DNA of 64,000 bases from Muscardinus avellanarius. Taxonomy: Eukaryota > Chordata > Mammalia > Rodentia > Gliridae. The position numbers and the translations under genes are program-made. The stretch is taken from positions 82,007,593 to 82,071,592 of the forward strand of contig OY726560.1 of the NCBI GenBank assembly GCA_963383645.1, read 5' to 3'. The notes beneath the pieces were generated by a model. The model was given only the letters and a program-made list of their open reading frames with translations. It had not been told where the DNA came from and did no database searches. Shown here in pieces: positions 22,421 to 34,739 of this stretch; within the stretch, counting starts at the first letter, position 1; every line of letters begins with the position of its first letter.

Positions 22421-22552
22421 TTCTTTGGTAATAAGAATTGAATCTTGGGTTATGCTACTGCCACACTACACTCTCAGCATTTTTTTCCCTCAGACCTGTG
22501 ATACTTCTGTCTCAGCCTCTCAAGAACATGCCTGGGATTAAAGGCATGCTAG
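22421..22552 (-). mobile_element. B1-like SINE fragment, antisense, old
   Basis: ttggtaataagaattgaat, then cttctgtctcagcctctcaa and ctgggattaaaggcatg in antisense B1-dID order with deletions. Confidence 0.7.
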
Positions 22553-22793
22553 CCTTTGGACTGTAAAGGTCAAAACAAGAAGACAAGGCAAAGAGGAAAA
22601 CTTATGAATAGATATCTTATATTTAACTGGACGCATGGGTTCAACTTTAATTGAGCAGGGCATCCTTCTAACACAAGTGTTAACGGATTTATTTGGCCTC
22701 AGTGAGAAGGAAGCACAGACTCCATTAAAAATAGAAAACTGATGTTTAAATTTTTTCAAATGGAATTATTGAATGAAACTGTCTTACTGAAAG

Positions 22794-22798
<5 letters not shown>

Positions 22799-22859
<61 letters not shown>

Positions 22860-22880
22860 GAGAGAGAGGAGAGAGAGGAG
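22799..22880. repeat. (GA)n microsatellite
   Basis: About 26 GA units then GGAGA repeats, with no SINE at either edge. Confidence 0.95.
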
Positions 22881-22884
22881 ATCT

Positions 22885-23464
22885 TTTTAAAATTCAAGTT
22901 AACAGTGACATATCATAGTGTGGCAGTATTAGCAGTACTAGTACCCCTTCCTGGTTTGAACACTTCGAATCACAAGTCCCTGTCCTAGGCTTGTATATCA
23001 TATCTTCACTTGTAAAATGGTAATTTTTTAAAAAAAAGTATATAACATACTGAACCTGGTTAACTATTCTTTAAGTCTAAATACTTTTGAGGCAACTCAA
23101 TTCAATTTTCCTGTTCTATAAAGTTTATTTTCCATTTACAACTACTTAAAAACCTGCCAAAGAAATGGAAAAGAAATGAAAGAGAGTAATAAAAAATATT
23201 CAGGAGCTCTGATGGCTGTCCTAGGAAAGATTCCAGTTTATCGTGTTAGTAAATCTCAATTACACTTACATGTAACAGACTTGTCAAAGAAAATAAATGC
23301 AACAAAAAGGCTCAGAACAAAAGTTCAGAGAGGGGAGATCAAAAACTCTAGGACAGATGAAACCTAGATTTTTGGCCGAGGATCCAAAATAGTTCATGGT
23401 CCAGCCTCTGGGAAAACCACTAGGTCTGAAAAACTCAAGAGCTTCTAAAGATTCTCTACATTTT
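22885..23464. other. Unique DNA, no gene seen
   Basis: No feature recognised. Confidence 0.4.
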
Positions 23465-23467
23465 TTA

Positions 23468-23560
23468 CCTATGGTTGCGGTGTACACCTGTAATTCCAGC
23501 ACTGGGGAGTTTGAGACAGGAGGATTACAGGTTTAAGGACAGCCTTGTTGTGTAGTGCGG
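23468..23560 (+). mobile_element. B1 SINE fragment, sense
   Basis: ggtgtacacctgtaattcca, gagtttgagacaggaggatt and aggacagcctt: B1 half only; ID half not found. Confidence 0.75.
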
Positions 23561-23816
23561 GGAGGAGGAAAGTCTTCCCACCCTGCAGAACACGCAAGTG
23601 CTGTGTCCAGCCATGTGGACCACAAATGCTATCTACTGGACTTGGAACCCCTTGTTGATTCCCAGCCATCTATTGAGTAAATACACCACCAGCAGGCATA
23701 TGCAATAACTTCTTGGACTCTACAGTTGTCATTACCCTACCTCCCCTACCTTCTATGTAAAATTATTTCCCTTAGAAAAGATGTTTGAATGGGATTAGGT
23801 GGAAGCCACACTGGGT

Positions 23817-23945
23817 AGAATTTAAGAGAACAGGTTCTGGAGCCAGACTGCTCAGGTGCAAATTTCATCTGGTTACTGTGAGGTTACGATTACTTGCCAG
23901 ATTAACCAGTCTCTCTGGACTCAATCTACTAATGGAATGAGGCTG
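23817..23945 (+). repeat. MIR SINE, sense
   Basis: gaatttaagagaacaggttc, tggagccagactgctcagg, then a diverged core. Good MIR-type start. Confidence 0.8.
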
Positions 23946-24079
23946 ACAAGCAAGGAGCAGGGCTTTAGTACTGAGCTGAGTGCTACCCCAAGGAAGCCTG
24001 AGGTGAGCCTGAGCTGGAAGAGACAAACAAACACACACACTGTGTGGGCTCTTTGGGGCCTGTTAAATTTGTCGAATTA

Positions 24080-24724
24080 GGTACTATCAGGACATGCATT
24101 TACTGGAGCAGACTGACTTCCAACATTGCTCAACAGGGCCTCAACTCACAGCCTGATTGCTTGAGAGCCAAGTGGGGTCTTTGGGCAAATACTAATTAGA
24201 AAAATGAAAAAAAAATAAAATAAAACACAGAACCAGCAAGAGGAGTGAGTTTGTTGTCTGTAGCTGAACTTCTCTTGCTTTGTCCTCTACATACAACCTG
24301 TGACATGCACTTATTTATCATCTATGGGAAGGATGATGTTCCTCATTAGCAAGAAATAACCAAAGAACAGTTCTTTATTTATGTATGTCAGCAGAGACTC
24401 AGGTAAGAAAACATGGAGTGAGGGTCTCACACAGTAAGATTTTAAGATTTTACAAAAGAAAACATAATAATTAGAAACTTTATTTTCAATTAACCACTGA
24501 ATCTAGAATAATATAAGTAGTAATTCTCACCTTTAGCTTAAAGATATTTTAAAGAGGCTAACAGGTAAATATGTATTGAAAAAATATTAAATGGAAGGAA
24601 ATGTTGTCATATCTCTTCAACTACATGTGCTTTGGAACAAGCTGACCTGTTCTTATGCACTTGAGGTTTTTCAGCTAAAAATAGCATAAGGATTATAGTG
24701 AATAAAGTATGCTAAAAATTTATT
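24080..24724. other. Unique DNA, no gene seen
   Basis: No feature recognised. Confidence 0.4.
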
Positions 24725-24895
24725 CAGAAATTAGTTTTGAGGTGTGCTTATTACACACACACACAAAAGGCAACTATATGAGATGATGGATATGTTAACT
24801 GGCTTAACCATAGCAATCAACTAAGTGAGTATACGTGCATCACAAAATCATGTTGTACACCTTAAAATCATGCAATTAATATAATTTCAAAAAGA
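24725..24895 (+). mobile_element. Old L1 3' UTR fragment, sense
   Basis: ggcaactatatgagatgatg, gatatgttaactggcttaa and catgttgtacaccttaaaat follow old L1 3' UTR order. Confidence 0.7.
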
Positions 24896-25020
24896 ACATT
24901 AGCCAGGAGGATATCCATAGACCACTGGCTTCCACATTCTGCTAAAAGGAGAGGTAACAGGAAGCTTGTGGATCTTGCATTGCATCAGTACGAATATGGC
25001 ATCATTTCCCAAAGCAGTGT

Positions 25021-25257
25021 TTTTGTTGTTTTTTTGTTTTGCTATTATTTTTTGCAGTACTGGGGTTTGCATTTAGAAGATTCTACCTCCAAGCCACATC
25101 CTCATGTCTGTCTGTCTGTCTGTCTGTTTGTTTGTTTGTTTGTTTGTTTGTTTTAAATAGAGTCTTACTAGGTTGCTGAGGCTGTCCTCAAATGTGTGAT
25201 CCTTCTGTCTCAGCCTCCAAAGTACTGAGATGACCGGCCTGTGCCACCATGCTGGCT
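25021..25257 (-). mobile_element. B1-dID SINE, antisense, linker expanded to a microsatellite
   Basis: ID complement at 25055-25106, a (TCTG)n(TTTG)n run at 25107-25154 in place of the linker, B1 complement to 25257. Confidence 0.88.
25107..25154. repeat. (TCTG)n(TTTG)n microsatellite
   Basis: About 5 TCTG and 6 TTTG units inside the SINE linker. Confidence 0.95.
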
Positions 25258-25500
25258 TCCAAAGCAGTTTTGATACTGGGAGTTGTGGGAGAAGAAAAGA
25301 GGAACTTGGAGCTGATCCGGATGCAGGCAGAGGTGGGGCCTGGAACTAGGATTAGCTCTTCTGGGTCCGTAGATATGATTGCATCATTATTTTCCCTCTT
25401 CTTTTTCTACCTCATTTTCCTATGTGGTATGGCCTGATTTATGAGGAACTGAGGAGGAGTTAATATTCCATTTCCTAAACATTCAATAGGGGCAAGGAAT

Positions 25501-25502
<2 letters not shown>

Positions 25503-25544
<42 letters not shown>

Positions 25545-25557
25545 TGTGTGTGTGTGT
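25503..25557. repeat. (GT)n microsatellite
   Basis: About 26 GT units with one C interruption. Confidence 0.95.
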
Positions 25558-26498
25558 AGGAGTATATTTGTGATTTACAGAAAAGTGGAGGAAGTAACAG
25601 AGAGAAGAGTAAGAATGGGGATGAAGATGACAACAGAATACTAATACTAATGCCCTCTATGGCAGAATTCAAAATGTACTGGAGTTGACCGGAGTGTTAC
25701 AGAAGAAAGAAACCCCATACATACAGCATGACAGACTCTCAGGGGATCAGAATTAATGGGATAGTTAAAGTTTGGGGATCCCAAAGAAGAGGCCTGGTGG
25801 CAGAGAGTGAAAGGTTTTGCAGCCCCTTGAAGGAGTGCTGCCTTAGGAAAGGGTGGAAGTGGCCATGCCGTTTCCACTGGGAGAAGGCCTGGGCACAAAC
25901 CCATCCAGTGGGTGGATGGGGGTGCTGAGCAGGTCACCTGGTCGGCCATCTTCTCACAGAACTCAAGCCTACTAGATGTTAAATTAATTCCAGTAAACTC
26001 GGAGGCTACAAAGAAGCTGAATACTTAGGAGTGAGGCAAAGTTGGCAAAGCATGAGGCAGGAAAGTCTCAAGTCATATGACTGAGTACCTTTTCCCTATC
26101 AGTGTATTTTCAGAACACAATGGCACACTTCAACACAGTTTTGGAATTGAAGGAGTGTGAAATTTTTCTTCTGAACCTCTGTTGCTAGTTGAAATGCTTG
26201 TGCAAGGTCACTGGGACTCAACTGCTTTTTCACTGGATTAAGCTGACTGTCCTGTGGGGCAGGATGGATTTCTAATACAAGTCAGTCATTCTGTTGAATG
26301 AAATGGTCCCCGATTCCCTTCCTATGAGAATGGCCCAGATTCCTAGCCCTTAGTGTCTTTAATATAATTTGTTTTCTTCTGCAACAAATACAGTGAATTT
26401 TCTTCACCGATTTAAATTTAAATCTTTACCCATAACCATAAAAACCACAACTATCTTTTTCACCGGAAATTAACCTTAGTTCAAAATAATAAATATTA
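25558..26498. other. Unique DNA, no gene seen
   Basis: 25640-25960 is slightly GC-rich and open on both strands but no family is recognised. Confidence 0.4.
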
Positions 26499-26808
26499 GC
26501 CAGACATGATGGCACACATTTTGTAATCTCAGTACTTGGGAGGTTGACACAGGTGGATCAAAGGTTCATGGCCAGCTTCAGCAACTTAGTGAGGGCCTCT
26601 GAAACTTAGTGAGGCATTGTTTATTTTTTTTCTTTTTTAAATTTTTTATTAGTACATTGTAGTCATACTTATTAATGGGGTATAAGATGGTAGAGTCAGA
26701 AACACTGTTTCAAAATAAAAAGCAAAATAGAGCTGGGGGTGTAGATCAGAGGGTAGAATGCCCCTGGGTTCAACCCCCAGCACCCAAAAATAAATAAATA
26801 AATAAAAT
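26499..26808 (+). mobile_element. B1-dID SINE, sense, interrupted
   Basis: B1 half 26499-26622, then a small antisense L1 tail insertion, then linker and ID half (gagctgggggtgtagatcag) and (AAAT)n tail. Confidence 0.88.
26623..26710 (-). mobile_element. L1 3'-end fragment, antisense, inside a SINE
   Basis: T-rich start then ttttttattagtacattgta and gtcatac, the complement of an L1 3' terminus. Possible 8-bp duplication cattgttt / cactgttt at its edges. Confidence 0.6.
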
Positions 26809-27918
26809 CTTAAATATTGGTGGTTTGCCTGGCAGTTTCTCTCTTTTAGAATATAGAATTTTATATTTATATTTTATTGTACATAGTCCTAGACAGAACA
26901 GTATGCAGGTGGAGTGGGGCCTAGAACTACTAGTAGGCTCCTACTCTCATCTCTGCCTGTGGCAGACACTCAACAACTTGGAAAAATAATGATGCTACTG
27001 TGTGCTACAGACAAAGGAAATGTGATACACTTCGCCTACTATTTATATACACTGCAAGAAGAGATGCCATGTAGACTTCTCCTCATGAGGTACTCATTCC
27101 AGAGGAAACGACTTTTCTCTTTTTTTTTTGCATGTATACTTTTAGCAAATGCAGAAACTTGGCTCTAAATTTACTGAAATTATTGAATAAACTATTTTGC
27201 AAGAGATTGGAAATTAAACAGCGGTGATTTCTTTGAATCAATTTATTTTTATTAATAATTTTTCAGATAAGTTGGAACACACATCCTTTGACTAGTATCC
27301 CCATGACATAAGCCTATGCTTCTTTTTTCTTCTGAATTTGCTGAATTTGCTATTTCCAGTTTGGTGGCATTCCAATTACATTTGTTCATTTATTCCACAA
27401 GTCTTTATCGAGCCTTTCATCATGAAAAGAGAAGGCTAATTCCTTGCTTCTGAGTGTGTTTTATTATGTAAAAACAGATGCATGCCAAATAAGTGCAACA
27501 TAAAATAAAGTATCTGAATGTGTAATATGTATGCTGTATGACATAAACATTTTAAAAACCTGATCAACCAGGTAGGAAAACAAAATCCAACATAAAGGAC
27601 TGAGCTAATAACCATTGCCTTTACTCACACTAAGATTTTATTTTTTGTTACTTATATTTTAGTAAATATAAGGAAACAGAATGAAATGGTTATTATTTAC
27701 TTTTCCAGTGGCACTAATATTATCAGAGTATTTCTGGAGAACCTCTTAGGAAACTGTCTTCACAACTAGTCAGGACCCCAATTAGGAAAGCAAGTTGCAG
27801 TGGGTATGCCTGATCACAGTGAATGCCCACCAGGTACCGAGAGGGTCACCATCCAGCCTTCCACCCCTGTGGGGAATGTCTTGGGGAGTTTTATTAAATA
27901 TTAAATTGTATTATAAAT
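26809..27918. other. Unique AT-rich DNA, no gene seen
   Basis: A catttgttcatttattccac motif at 27376 may be an ancient repeat edge. Nothing else recognised. Confidence 0.4.
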
Positions 27919-28486
27919 TGTGTTAGTTTTCTGACACTGTGACAAAACATCTGAGACAATCATTTTATAAGAAAGATTTAATTTAACTTATGGTTTCAGA
28001 GGTTTCAGTCCACGACCCTTTGGCCTTATTGCTTTGGGCCTGTAGAGCACATTACATCATGATGTTGGTACATGGTGGTGGAGGGCTCACCTCGGGGCAG
28101 CCAGGAAGAAAAAGAAAAAGAGACTGAAGTCCCAATATCTCCTTCAAGGGCGCATTTCAATGGCCTAACATCCTCCCACTAGATTCTTCTTCCCTAAGGT
28201 TCCAGCATCTCCTAAAAACCAAGCCTGGATCTTTGGGGATGTTCAAGATACAAACCAGCTGAGCATGGTGGCTCACTCTTGTAATACCAGTAGTTGGGAG
28301 GAGGAGACTGGAGGATTGCATGTTCGAGGCCAGCATCAGCTACTTAGTGAGGCTCTCTGCAACTTAGTGAGATGGTGTTTCAAAAAAGAATAAAAAATAA
28401 AACTGAGGATGTAGCTCAAAGGTAGAATGCCTTTGGGTTCAATCCATAGTACAATAACAACAACAACAAAGATCCAAACCATAACA
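27919..28486 (-). mobile_element. MaLR-type solo LTR, antisense, with a nested SINE
   Basis: Starts tgtgttagttttctgacact, contains gctttgggcctgtagagcac and cctcccactagattctt and ends aaccataaca after a SINE (28257-28470). This is the reverse complement of the order seen in the LTR at 10261. No internal retroviral DNA is attached. Confidence 0.75.
28257..28470 (+). mobile_element. B1-dID SINE, sense, near the end of an LTR
   Basis: Target-site duplications gatacaaacc (28247-28256) and gatccaaacc (28471-28480). B1 half, A-rich linker, ID half (gaggatgtagctcaaaggta), (ACA)n tail. Confidence 0.92.
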
Positions 28487-28489
28487 CTA

Positions 28490-29220
28490 TTTTATTCTCA
28501 TCATCCTCCATTTTGTTATTTCTCATTATTAGAAAATAAAAAAAATGTAAAAAATGCGCCTTTACTTTTTAAGGTATTTCAGGGTTGTTAAGTTATATAC
28601 TTGAAATTCTAGCTCAAATGGTTCCTTCCAATAATTGTTTCTTCCTTATCCTTCTCAAAATTCCAATCTTTCTCTTTTCTCTAAGCCCTAAGACTTATAC
28701 TATTCAGTTTTTCTTATTAATTTGTTTCATTTTTAATTACAACCTATAATGTAGATAAAATTGTAGGATTGGGTTTCATCAGATTAAATTGCTAAAACAT
28801 TTAAGGATGATAATCTGACAATGTTTACAACACTCAAAAATATTCATACACTTTTAACTAAAACTTTAGTGCTTAGGAACTGGTCAAAAACATCAGAAAA
28901 TTATATACATGTATGTGTGAAGAATTTTTTGACAGTAAGATTTAAGAGAGAGAATATATATTAAAATATATATTGAAATCTATTTCCATGGTTAAATGTT
29001 ATATGATGACATAAAATTTGGACTATTCTCTATAATTTGATTTTAATGCCACTTCATGTTGCTATTTGTTGCTCAAGAACTATGGGTTTGTTTTATGTAC
29101 ATATCTCTTCCTGTGAATCAAAGGCTCCACAGAGGCAGGAATCTTCCTGTCACTTAAAATAAGGTCATATATTTCATGGTGTCTTATATTGTACCCAAAT
29201 GTCAAATGAATGTCTGTTAA
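28490..29220. other. Unique AT-rich DNA, no gene seen
   Basis: No feature recognised. Confidence 0.4.
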
Positions 29221-29221
29221 T

Positions 29222-29372
29222 GTACACAACATTGTTAACCTGGGAGGGAGGGAGGGAAATGGGGATGTGGGGGCACCAATACTGTGTGAATATATGACAT
29301 TGTCAACATGATCTATATTATGATGTGAGACTATAATGCACCAATAAAAATAAATAATTTAAAAAATATTTT
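29222..29372 (+). mobile_element. L1 3' UTR fragment, sense
   Basis: attgttaacctgggagggag, tactgtgtgaatatatgaca, tgtcaacatgatctatatta and aatgcaccaataaaa match the 3' UTR seen at 12860-13010 and the complement of 17000-17150. Confidence 0.85.
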
Positions 29373-29435
29373 AAAAAAGCAGATTTTCCCAAAGGCTAAA
29401 AAGCCCTCTATGAGTCATTTTCTCCAGCTCACTAA

Positions 29436-29612
29436 TTTTCAGGCTTGGCTACAGACTGAGTTACCTGGAAAGTTTAAAAGACACCAACGCCAGGGACCAT
29501 CATGGAGGACTGTCAGTTACCACATGTGGAAGAACCTGAACACTGGGACTTTCCCAGTCCCCAGGCAGTTCTGACCCCAGCCACGGTTGGTAATCACTGG
29601 CCCACTGGCAAA
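29436..29612 (+). repeat. MER5A-like hAT-Charlie DNA-transposon remnant
   Basis: Blocks gttacctggaaagtttaaaa, ccagggaccatcatgg and cagccacggttggtaatcac lie in MER5A order. Non-autonomous and ancient. Confidence 0.65.
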
Positions 29613-30655
29613 GTCTTTAAATTTCTCAAAAAGAATAATCTGGCAGCTTAATAGTTAATAAGTATACGGGTTCCATCTTTTAACACCTTTATTTACTGAG
29701 GCTGGGCTGGGGTCTTCCCACCTGTAATAACCCCCCTCCATTAGTAGGTTTTATTCTCAGGGAATTTGAAGAGCACAGAACATGGCTCTTGGAAGTGACT
29801 GGGTGCACTGCAGCCAACTCACATTCAGTAGTGTCTTGTTATTTCCATCCATACCTTCTCCCTAGTGAATGCAGGTTTGAGGTGTGCAAAGATGCAATTT
29901 GGGGAGCTGGGAAAGCAGGGAAGGAAGGACAGCATGATGTAATAACTGAAGCCAAGCTACAGCTTTGGATGCAGGGCAAGAGTTGGCAGCCCTTCCACGT
30001 CTGCTTCATTATTACAGACAGTGAATCACAGCTGCTGCCAACTGTGACAGGCTCACCACATGCCTGTCATTTTACCCAACACTCTGGTAGCTATTCTGTG
30101 CCAAGCTCCTTAACCCAATGTTATCAAGCTTGGCATTGTCTGAGATTTGTATGCATCAAACACGTACTCCATTAAAGCAGTCTCAACTGGTCATATCAAA
30201 TGCCAGCAAATTCAGGAGTTGGTTGGAGAACCAACCCACCTGCTGTGGCCAGATCCAAAGGCTGTCCCCTACAGCTCAAGGCAGATGAGACTCCTTGGCC
30301 ATTCTGCAGACTTTGCAATACTTTGGAAATCCCTAACTCTTAACTGTTACTGATCTACTGGTCTTATTTAAATAGCGCTTCCATTGTGTTTAGAAATTTG
30401 TCTCATTTCTTTGCTCACACCTTCATCAATGTTGCTACATTTTGATGTGACTATCCTTTGTTGGAGAAATAAAATCTTAACCAAGTGAAGTATTCCTATA
30501 CTTTAAAAGGTCTACAAGTCTGCTGAGATTTCTGCAGAGGGCTATGGACCCCAGGAGATTTCAGAACTCAGCCATAAATACCAGATGCGCTGTAATGACA
30601 AAACGCTGGGAAGCATGCCTGAAGAGCCTTACTCATAAGTAAAATGCTGAGCAAG
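29613..30655. other. Unique DNA, no supported gene
   Basis: Includes an open frame of 128 codons at 29789-30175 on the plus strand. It has no recognisable domain, signal or splice context, and I treat it as chance. Confidence 0.4.
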
Positions 30656-30768
30656 GGGCTGGAGATGGAGCTCAGTAGTAGAGCATTTGCTTAGCATGTG
30701 CAAGGCCCTTCCTGGGTCCAATCCCTAGCACTGCAAGATGACAACAATAACAAACAAACAAAAAGCAA
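30656..30768 (+). mobile_element. ID SINE, sense
   Basis: ggggctggagatggagctca, gtagagcatttgcttagcat and gggtccaatccctagcactg: tRNA-like A and B boxes and an A-rich tail (30741-30768). Lone ID, not joined to B1. Confidence 0.92.
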
Positions 30769-31110
30769 ACTGAGTGGCAAATTAATGTTCATAAGACACA
30801 TACAAATCTTACCAGTGGTTAAGCCTGAAATATTGATTGTTGGCCCAGAATAATTTTAACAGTGCTAAAGATGAATTTAAAGTTCATGAAGGAAATCTCA
30901 GAGTGTCACTCCAGTCTAGAAACTACATTGTTTAGCCCTTTCTACAAAACCTCTGAGGCAACTTTTGACTTCCTTCAGCAACCATACACCTCTGGTTCTA
31001 TAGATCTCTTCCCTCCTGGGAAGGCAGCAAGCCAGGAGAGTGTAATGATATATTAATCTTGTATTCCTCATGACCCCAACTGATTATATATTTGCTAGCT
31101 TCAAGTGGGT

Positions 31111-31490
31111 TTTTTGATGGGCACTAGGGACTGAACCCAGAAGCATTCTACTTCTGAACTACACCCCCAGTCATTTTAATTTTTTTTTTTTTTTGGTGGT
31201 ACTGGGGTTCCTGGAAGCCCTTCTACCTCCGGGCTACACTCCCAGACCTATTTTATTTTTGGAAACAGGATCTCTTAACCCAGCGCGGCTGGCTTCGAAC
31301 CTGCGCGATCCTCCTGTCTCCGCCTCCCAAGTGTGAGGATTACAAGCGTGCGCCACCACGCCCGGCACTAATTTTTTTTTTTATCTTGAAATAGGATCTC
31401 TGTAAGTTATTAAAGCTGGCCCTGAACCTGCTATCCTCCTAGCTCAGACTCCTAAGTACTGAGTCTAAAAAGTGAGCCACCTCATCCAGC
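31111..31490 (-). mobile_element. B1-dID SINE, antisense, old, split by a younger SINE
   Basis: ID complement at 31111-31180, linker and B1 complement at about 31367-31490. Confidence 0.85.
31181..31366 (-). mobile_element. B1-dID SINE (short hairpin form), antisense, nested
   Basis: Near-consensus: T run, ggtactggggttcctggaag, cccagcgcggctggctt and a clean end gccaccacgcccggc. Young. Confidence 0.95.
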
Positions 31491-31494
31491 TTGC

Positions 31495-33350
31495 AGAGTC
31501 ATATATTTTAAACAGCAAGTCCTGGTTACAAAGTATCCTTCAAATATGGGAAGAATTTTCTTGTTATGATTTCATTCTTATGAAAATCTGAATAGCCATT
31601 GGCACCACCAATTCCTTCTCTTCACATTATATAACTAAGTGCCAATATATTAAAGCAATTACTATTCTTTTTTTCCAGGCAACATTGGGCAAAAGTAAAC
31701 ATCAAAGCCTCCATCTTGCAAATAAAGAAATCATGGTTCCATTTTAGGAAGCAAAGAATGATGTTCCTTTTCACTAGAGGATAACCTGATTTAAAAACAC
31801 ATTTCTCAAACAACATAAATAGAGGCCTTGTAGAGACAAGATATTGACTGGAAAACATCTCTTTGTCAAAATGCCTTGCCTTTGTAGCAACATGAAGCTG
31901 AACATATTCTGCAGGCATGCATGGACGATTTCAGAGCCTGTCCAGAGCCATTATAATGTTGACTTCCAATTTGGCAACACAGCCTACCTCATTTTCACAC
32001 CAAACACTAGCAATTTCCAGAAACAAGTCTGAAGGTTCATTGCTCATAGCTCACAATTACAAAGATCCCCAATAAAGTCACTAATCACAGCCAGAGAAAT
32101 AGCAAGCTCTCCTGAAAACAGTGTAAGAATTAAGACTGAGAAGAGGGCATCCACTATAGCTGTGTGTTCCCAGGGAGTTACAAAAACTCTCTGTGTCTCA
32201 GTTTTCCCAGAAATGCTCTGATAAAACTGACAAATTTTAAATTGCTCTGGAATCCAGAGAGGATAGGTAGATATTTATAACATAGTATTCTCCTTCCCAT
32301 TCAGATTAAACTAAATTTTCTTTATTATAGCATGGGATCTGTCAATATATCAGTTGTTGGCACAGAGACATCCAGTGACATGACAGCATTTCAGATGCAT
32401 TGTCTTCTCAATTCAACTGCAGCCACAAATACTTTAGAGACCTCTTTTTTTGCCTTCACCATCCAAGGCTCTGCAGATACACCATGGAGAGACAAAGGAA
32501 TTATTGATCAATCTTTATTTTTTTAAACCTTCAATGATTTTTTTAAACCTTCATTGAGGAAGTATAAAGACAACTTTATAATCCTGATTTAGTTTTAAAC
32601 TCACACTAGTTTCATTATCTCTTCCTGGAGAAAATATACATCCTTAAAACAAGAGCAAAAACAAAATTCTTGTAGAGAGACATATGATGTTTCTACCTAT
32701 AGGAAATGGTACTCATTACTAGTTAATATAAGCCAAAAGTACATTTCATTTAGATTTAGCTGGTCTGTTGACATGATTCAGTACCAAAACAAATTAGATC
32801 AACAGTTTACAAATATATAATTTGGTATTAATCTGCTACATCATGTTTAACCTTTTGACCACTCTTAAAACATTAAGGCATTATTGTTTCTAATAACATG
32901 CCACAGAAATAAAGGAAGAAATTATCTGATATGTCATTAATCATGCACCAAGTGCATTTTATCCTTTATAATTTTCATAAATAAGAATTCCATTGCAATA
33001 TTAAAAATCATGCTAAATCATACTACTTACTATGTCAACATGTCACAGCAAATCCAAATTAGAGAAGGATCTGGCTTATCAGGTAAATAAAACACATTTT
33101 AACAAATATATCTGAACTGCTGGAAAACTTATAATCTGTTTATTTCTGTAAATATTTTACTGCTCTTATCTTTAACTTTTTCAGCAAATAGATTAAGCAT
33201 AAAGGACTGCCTAAATTATCTACCAAAGATGCTGAAGATTTAATTGAGTTTATAATAACTTTTCTGGAGAACTTTATCCTCACCATCTCTTATTGGAGCT
33301 ATAAACATCCTCATCTACATAGCATCATGTGGTCGATGAGAATTGACATT
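31495..33350. other. Unique DNA, no gene seen
   Basis: 32150-32240 (gagttacaaaaactctctgt, gtctcagttttcccagaaat) may be a MIR core. No exon recognised. Confidence 0.4.
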
Positions 33351-33352
33351 AG

Positions 33353-33560
33353 AGTTAAGAGATGAGGGCTTTGGAGTGAGATATTGTATATCATACAAGG
33401 TTCTGCAGCTTGTTCACCATGCAACCTTGGCAAAGTAAGTTAAGTTTCATAAACCTCTGCTTCTTTGTGTTAAAAATGGAGAAAATAAAAACACTTACCT
33501 CAAAAGGATACTGAAACGAGTAGAGAACAATGCAAGAAAAGTGCTCCGTACACTATCTGT
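33353..33560 (+). repeat. MIR SINE, sense
   Basis: gttaagagatgagggctttg, caaccttggcaaagtaagtt, gttaaaaatggagaaaataa and gaaaagtgctccgta in MIR order. Confidence 0.75.
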
Positions 33561-34165
33561 CAGGTAATAGCCTTGGGTAAACACTAGCTGTTATTGTTGT
33601 GCAGCTTTCTTAATCTACACCAAGTTAGCCATTGCTTTAACTAGATGAGTTTCTGATGGTCTGTTTGTTCTGATGTCAGCAGTCCAGAGGTCTGATCAGT
33701 AAAGCTGGCATACAACAGAGATGGTCAGAGTCCAAAGGGTATTAAGTCACCTCTTATTAACACTGAAACTCTGTGGGTGATTAACATCTTTAATCTCTGC
33801 TCTGCATCGCCACAAATGGAATATACCTAACTATAGGTCTGTGGTGAAGATGAGATTAAATAACCATATGCAGAAATATTTTGCAAAATTGTACAGCATC
33901 TATGTGATGTTATTATTAATGGTTTTAAATAAATGAAAATGATGATTAAATTGATAACGATAATGCACAACTACTTAGTTCTTTGCAAGAGCCAAACACG
34001 GTGCAAAGCACTGTAGCTGCATTATCTACTGTCATTAAATGTATCTGAGATCCTTTGAATGGAATCATGCATTTTTGCAATCTATGAATAGTGGGACTGC
34101 TCATTGTAGCCTTTCTTCATCCCCCTCCCCTTTTTTAAGTCTTATTCAGAGTGTACATTTTAACT
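33561..34165. other. Mostly unique DNA
   Basis: 33965-34035 (acggtgcaaagcactgtagc) resembles an antisense MIR tail. Nothing else. Confidence 0.4.
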
Positions 34166-34168
34166 TTG

Positions 34169-34356
34169 GGATTTTTTTTATTGAACCCCAGGGCATTCTA
34201 CCTCTGAGATTTACCATCAGATTTTTTGTTTTGTTTTGAAACAGTCTCACTAAGTTGCTAAGGCTCTCATTAACTGGCTGAGGCTGGCCTAAAATCTGCA
34301 GTCATCCTGTCTCATCCTCTCAAGCACTGACATTACAGGCATGCAATACTAAGTCT
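34169..34356 (-). mobile_element. B1-dID SINE, antisense
   Basis: ttgaaccccagggcattcta, a T-rich linker, then cttgctaaggctc-type B1 complement ending near aagtctac. Confidence 0.85.
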
Positions 34357-34501
34357 ACCAAACTTTGGGAATCTTTGACTTTGTGCCATGATGTTACTAC
34401 CTCTAACTCTCTAATGAGCCATTTTATAATGCTACATTAATATGTAAGGAATGACATTACAAATGTATTTGTTGTCTTATTTTGCTGCCTACATAAGTTT
34501 G

Positions 34502-34736
34502 TTTTTTTTTTTTTTTTTTTTTTTTTTGGTAGTATTGGGGATTGAACCCAGGGCATTCTACATCTAAGATATACCACAAACGCTATTTTTTATTTTATTT
34601 TTTTTTATTCTGAAACAGGACTTCACTAAGTTGCAGAGGGCCTCACTAAGTAGCTGAGGCTAGCTGTGAACCTGTGATCCTCTTGAGTCAGCCTCCCAAG
34701 TACTAGGATTACAAGTGTGAGCCACCACACCTAGCT
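34502..34736 (-). mobile_element. B1-dID SINE, antisense, long A-tail
   Basis: T27-like run, ggggattgaacccagggcat, linker and B1 complement ending gccaccacacctagc. Confidence 0.93.
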
Positions 34737-34739
34737 ACA

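Noticed and set aside
29789..30175. 128-codon plus-strand frame in unique DNA
   Set aside because: No recognisable domain, no codon-use signal I can judge, and no exon borders; kept only as unique DNA.
30656..30740. tRNA gene
   Set aside because: A and B box-like motifs are present, but this is an ID SINE with an A-rich tail and no cloverleaf.
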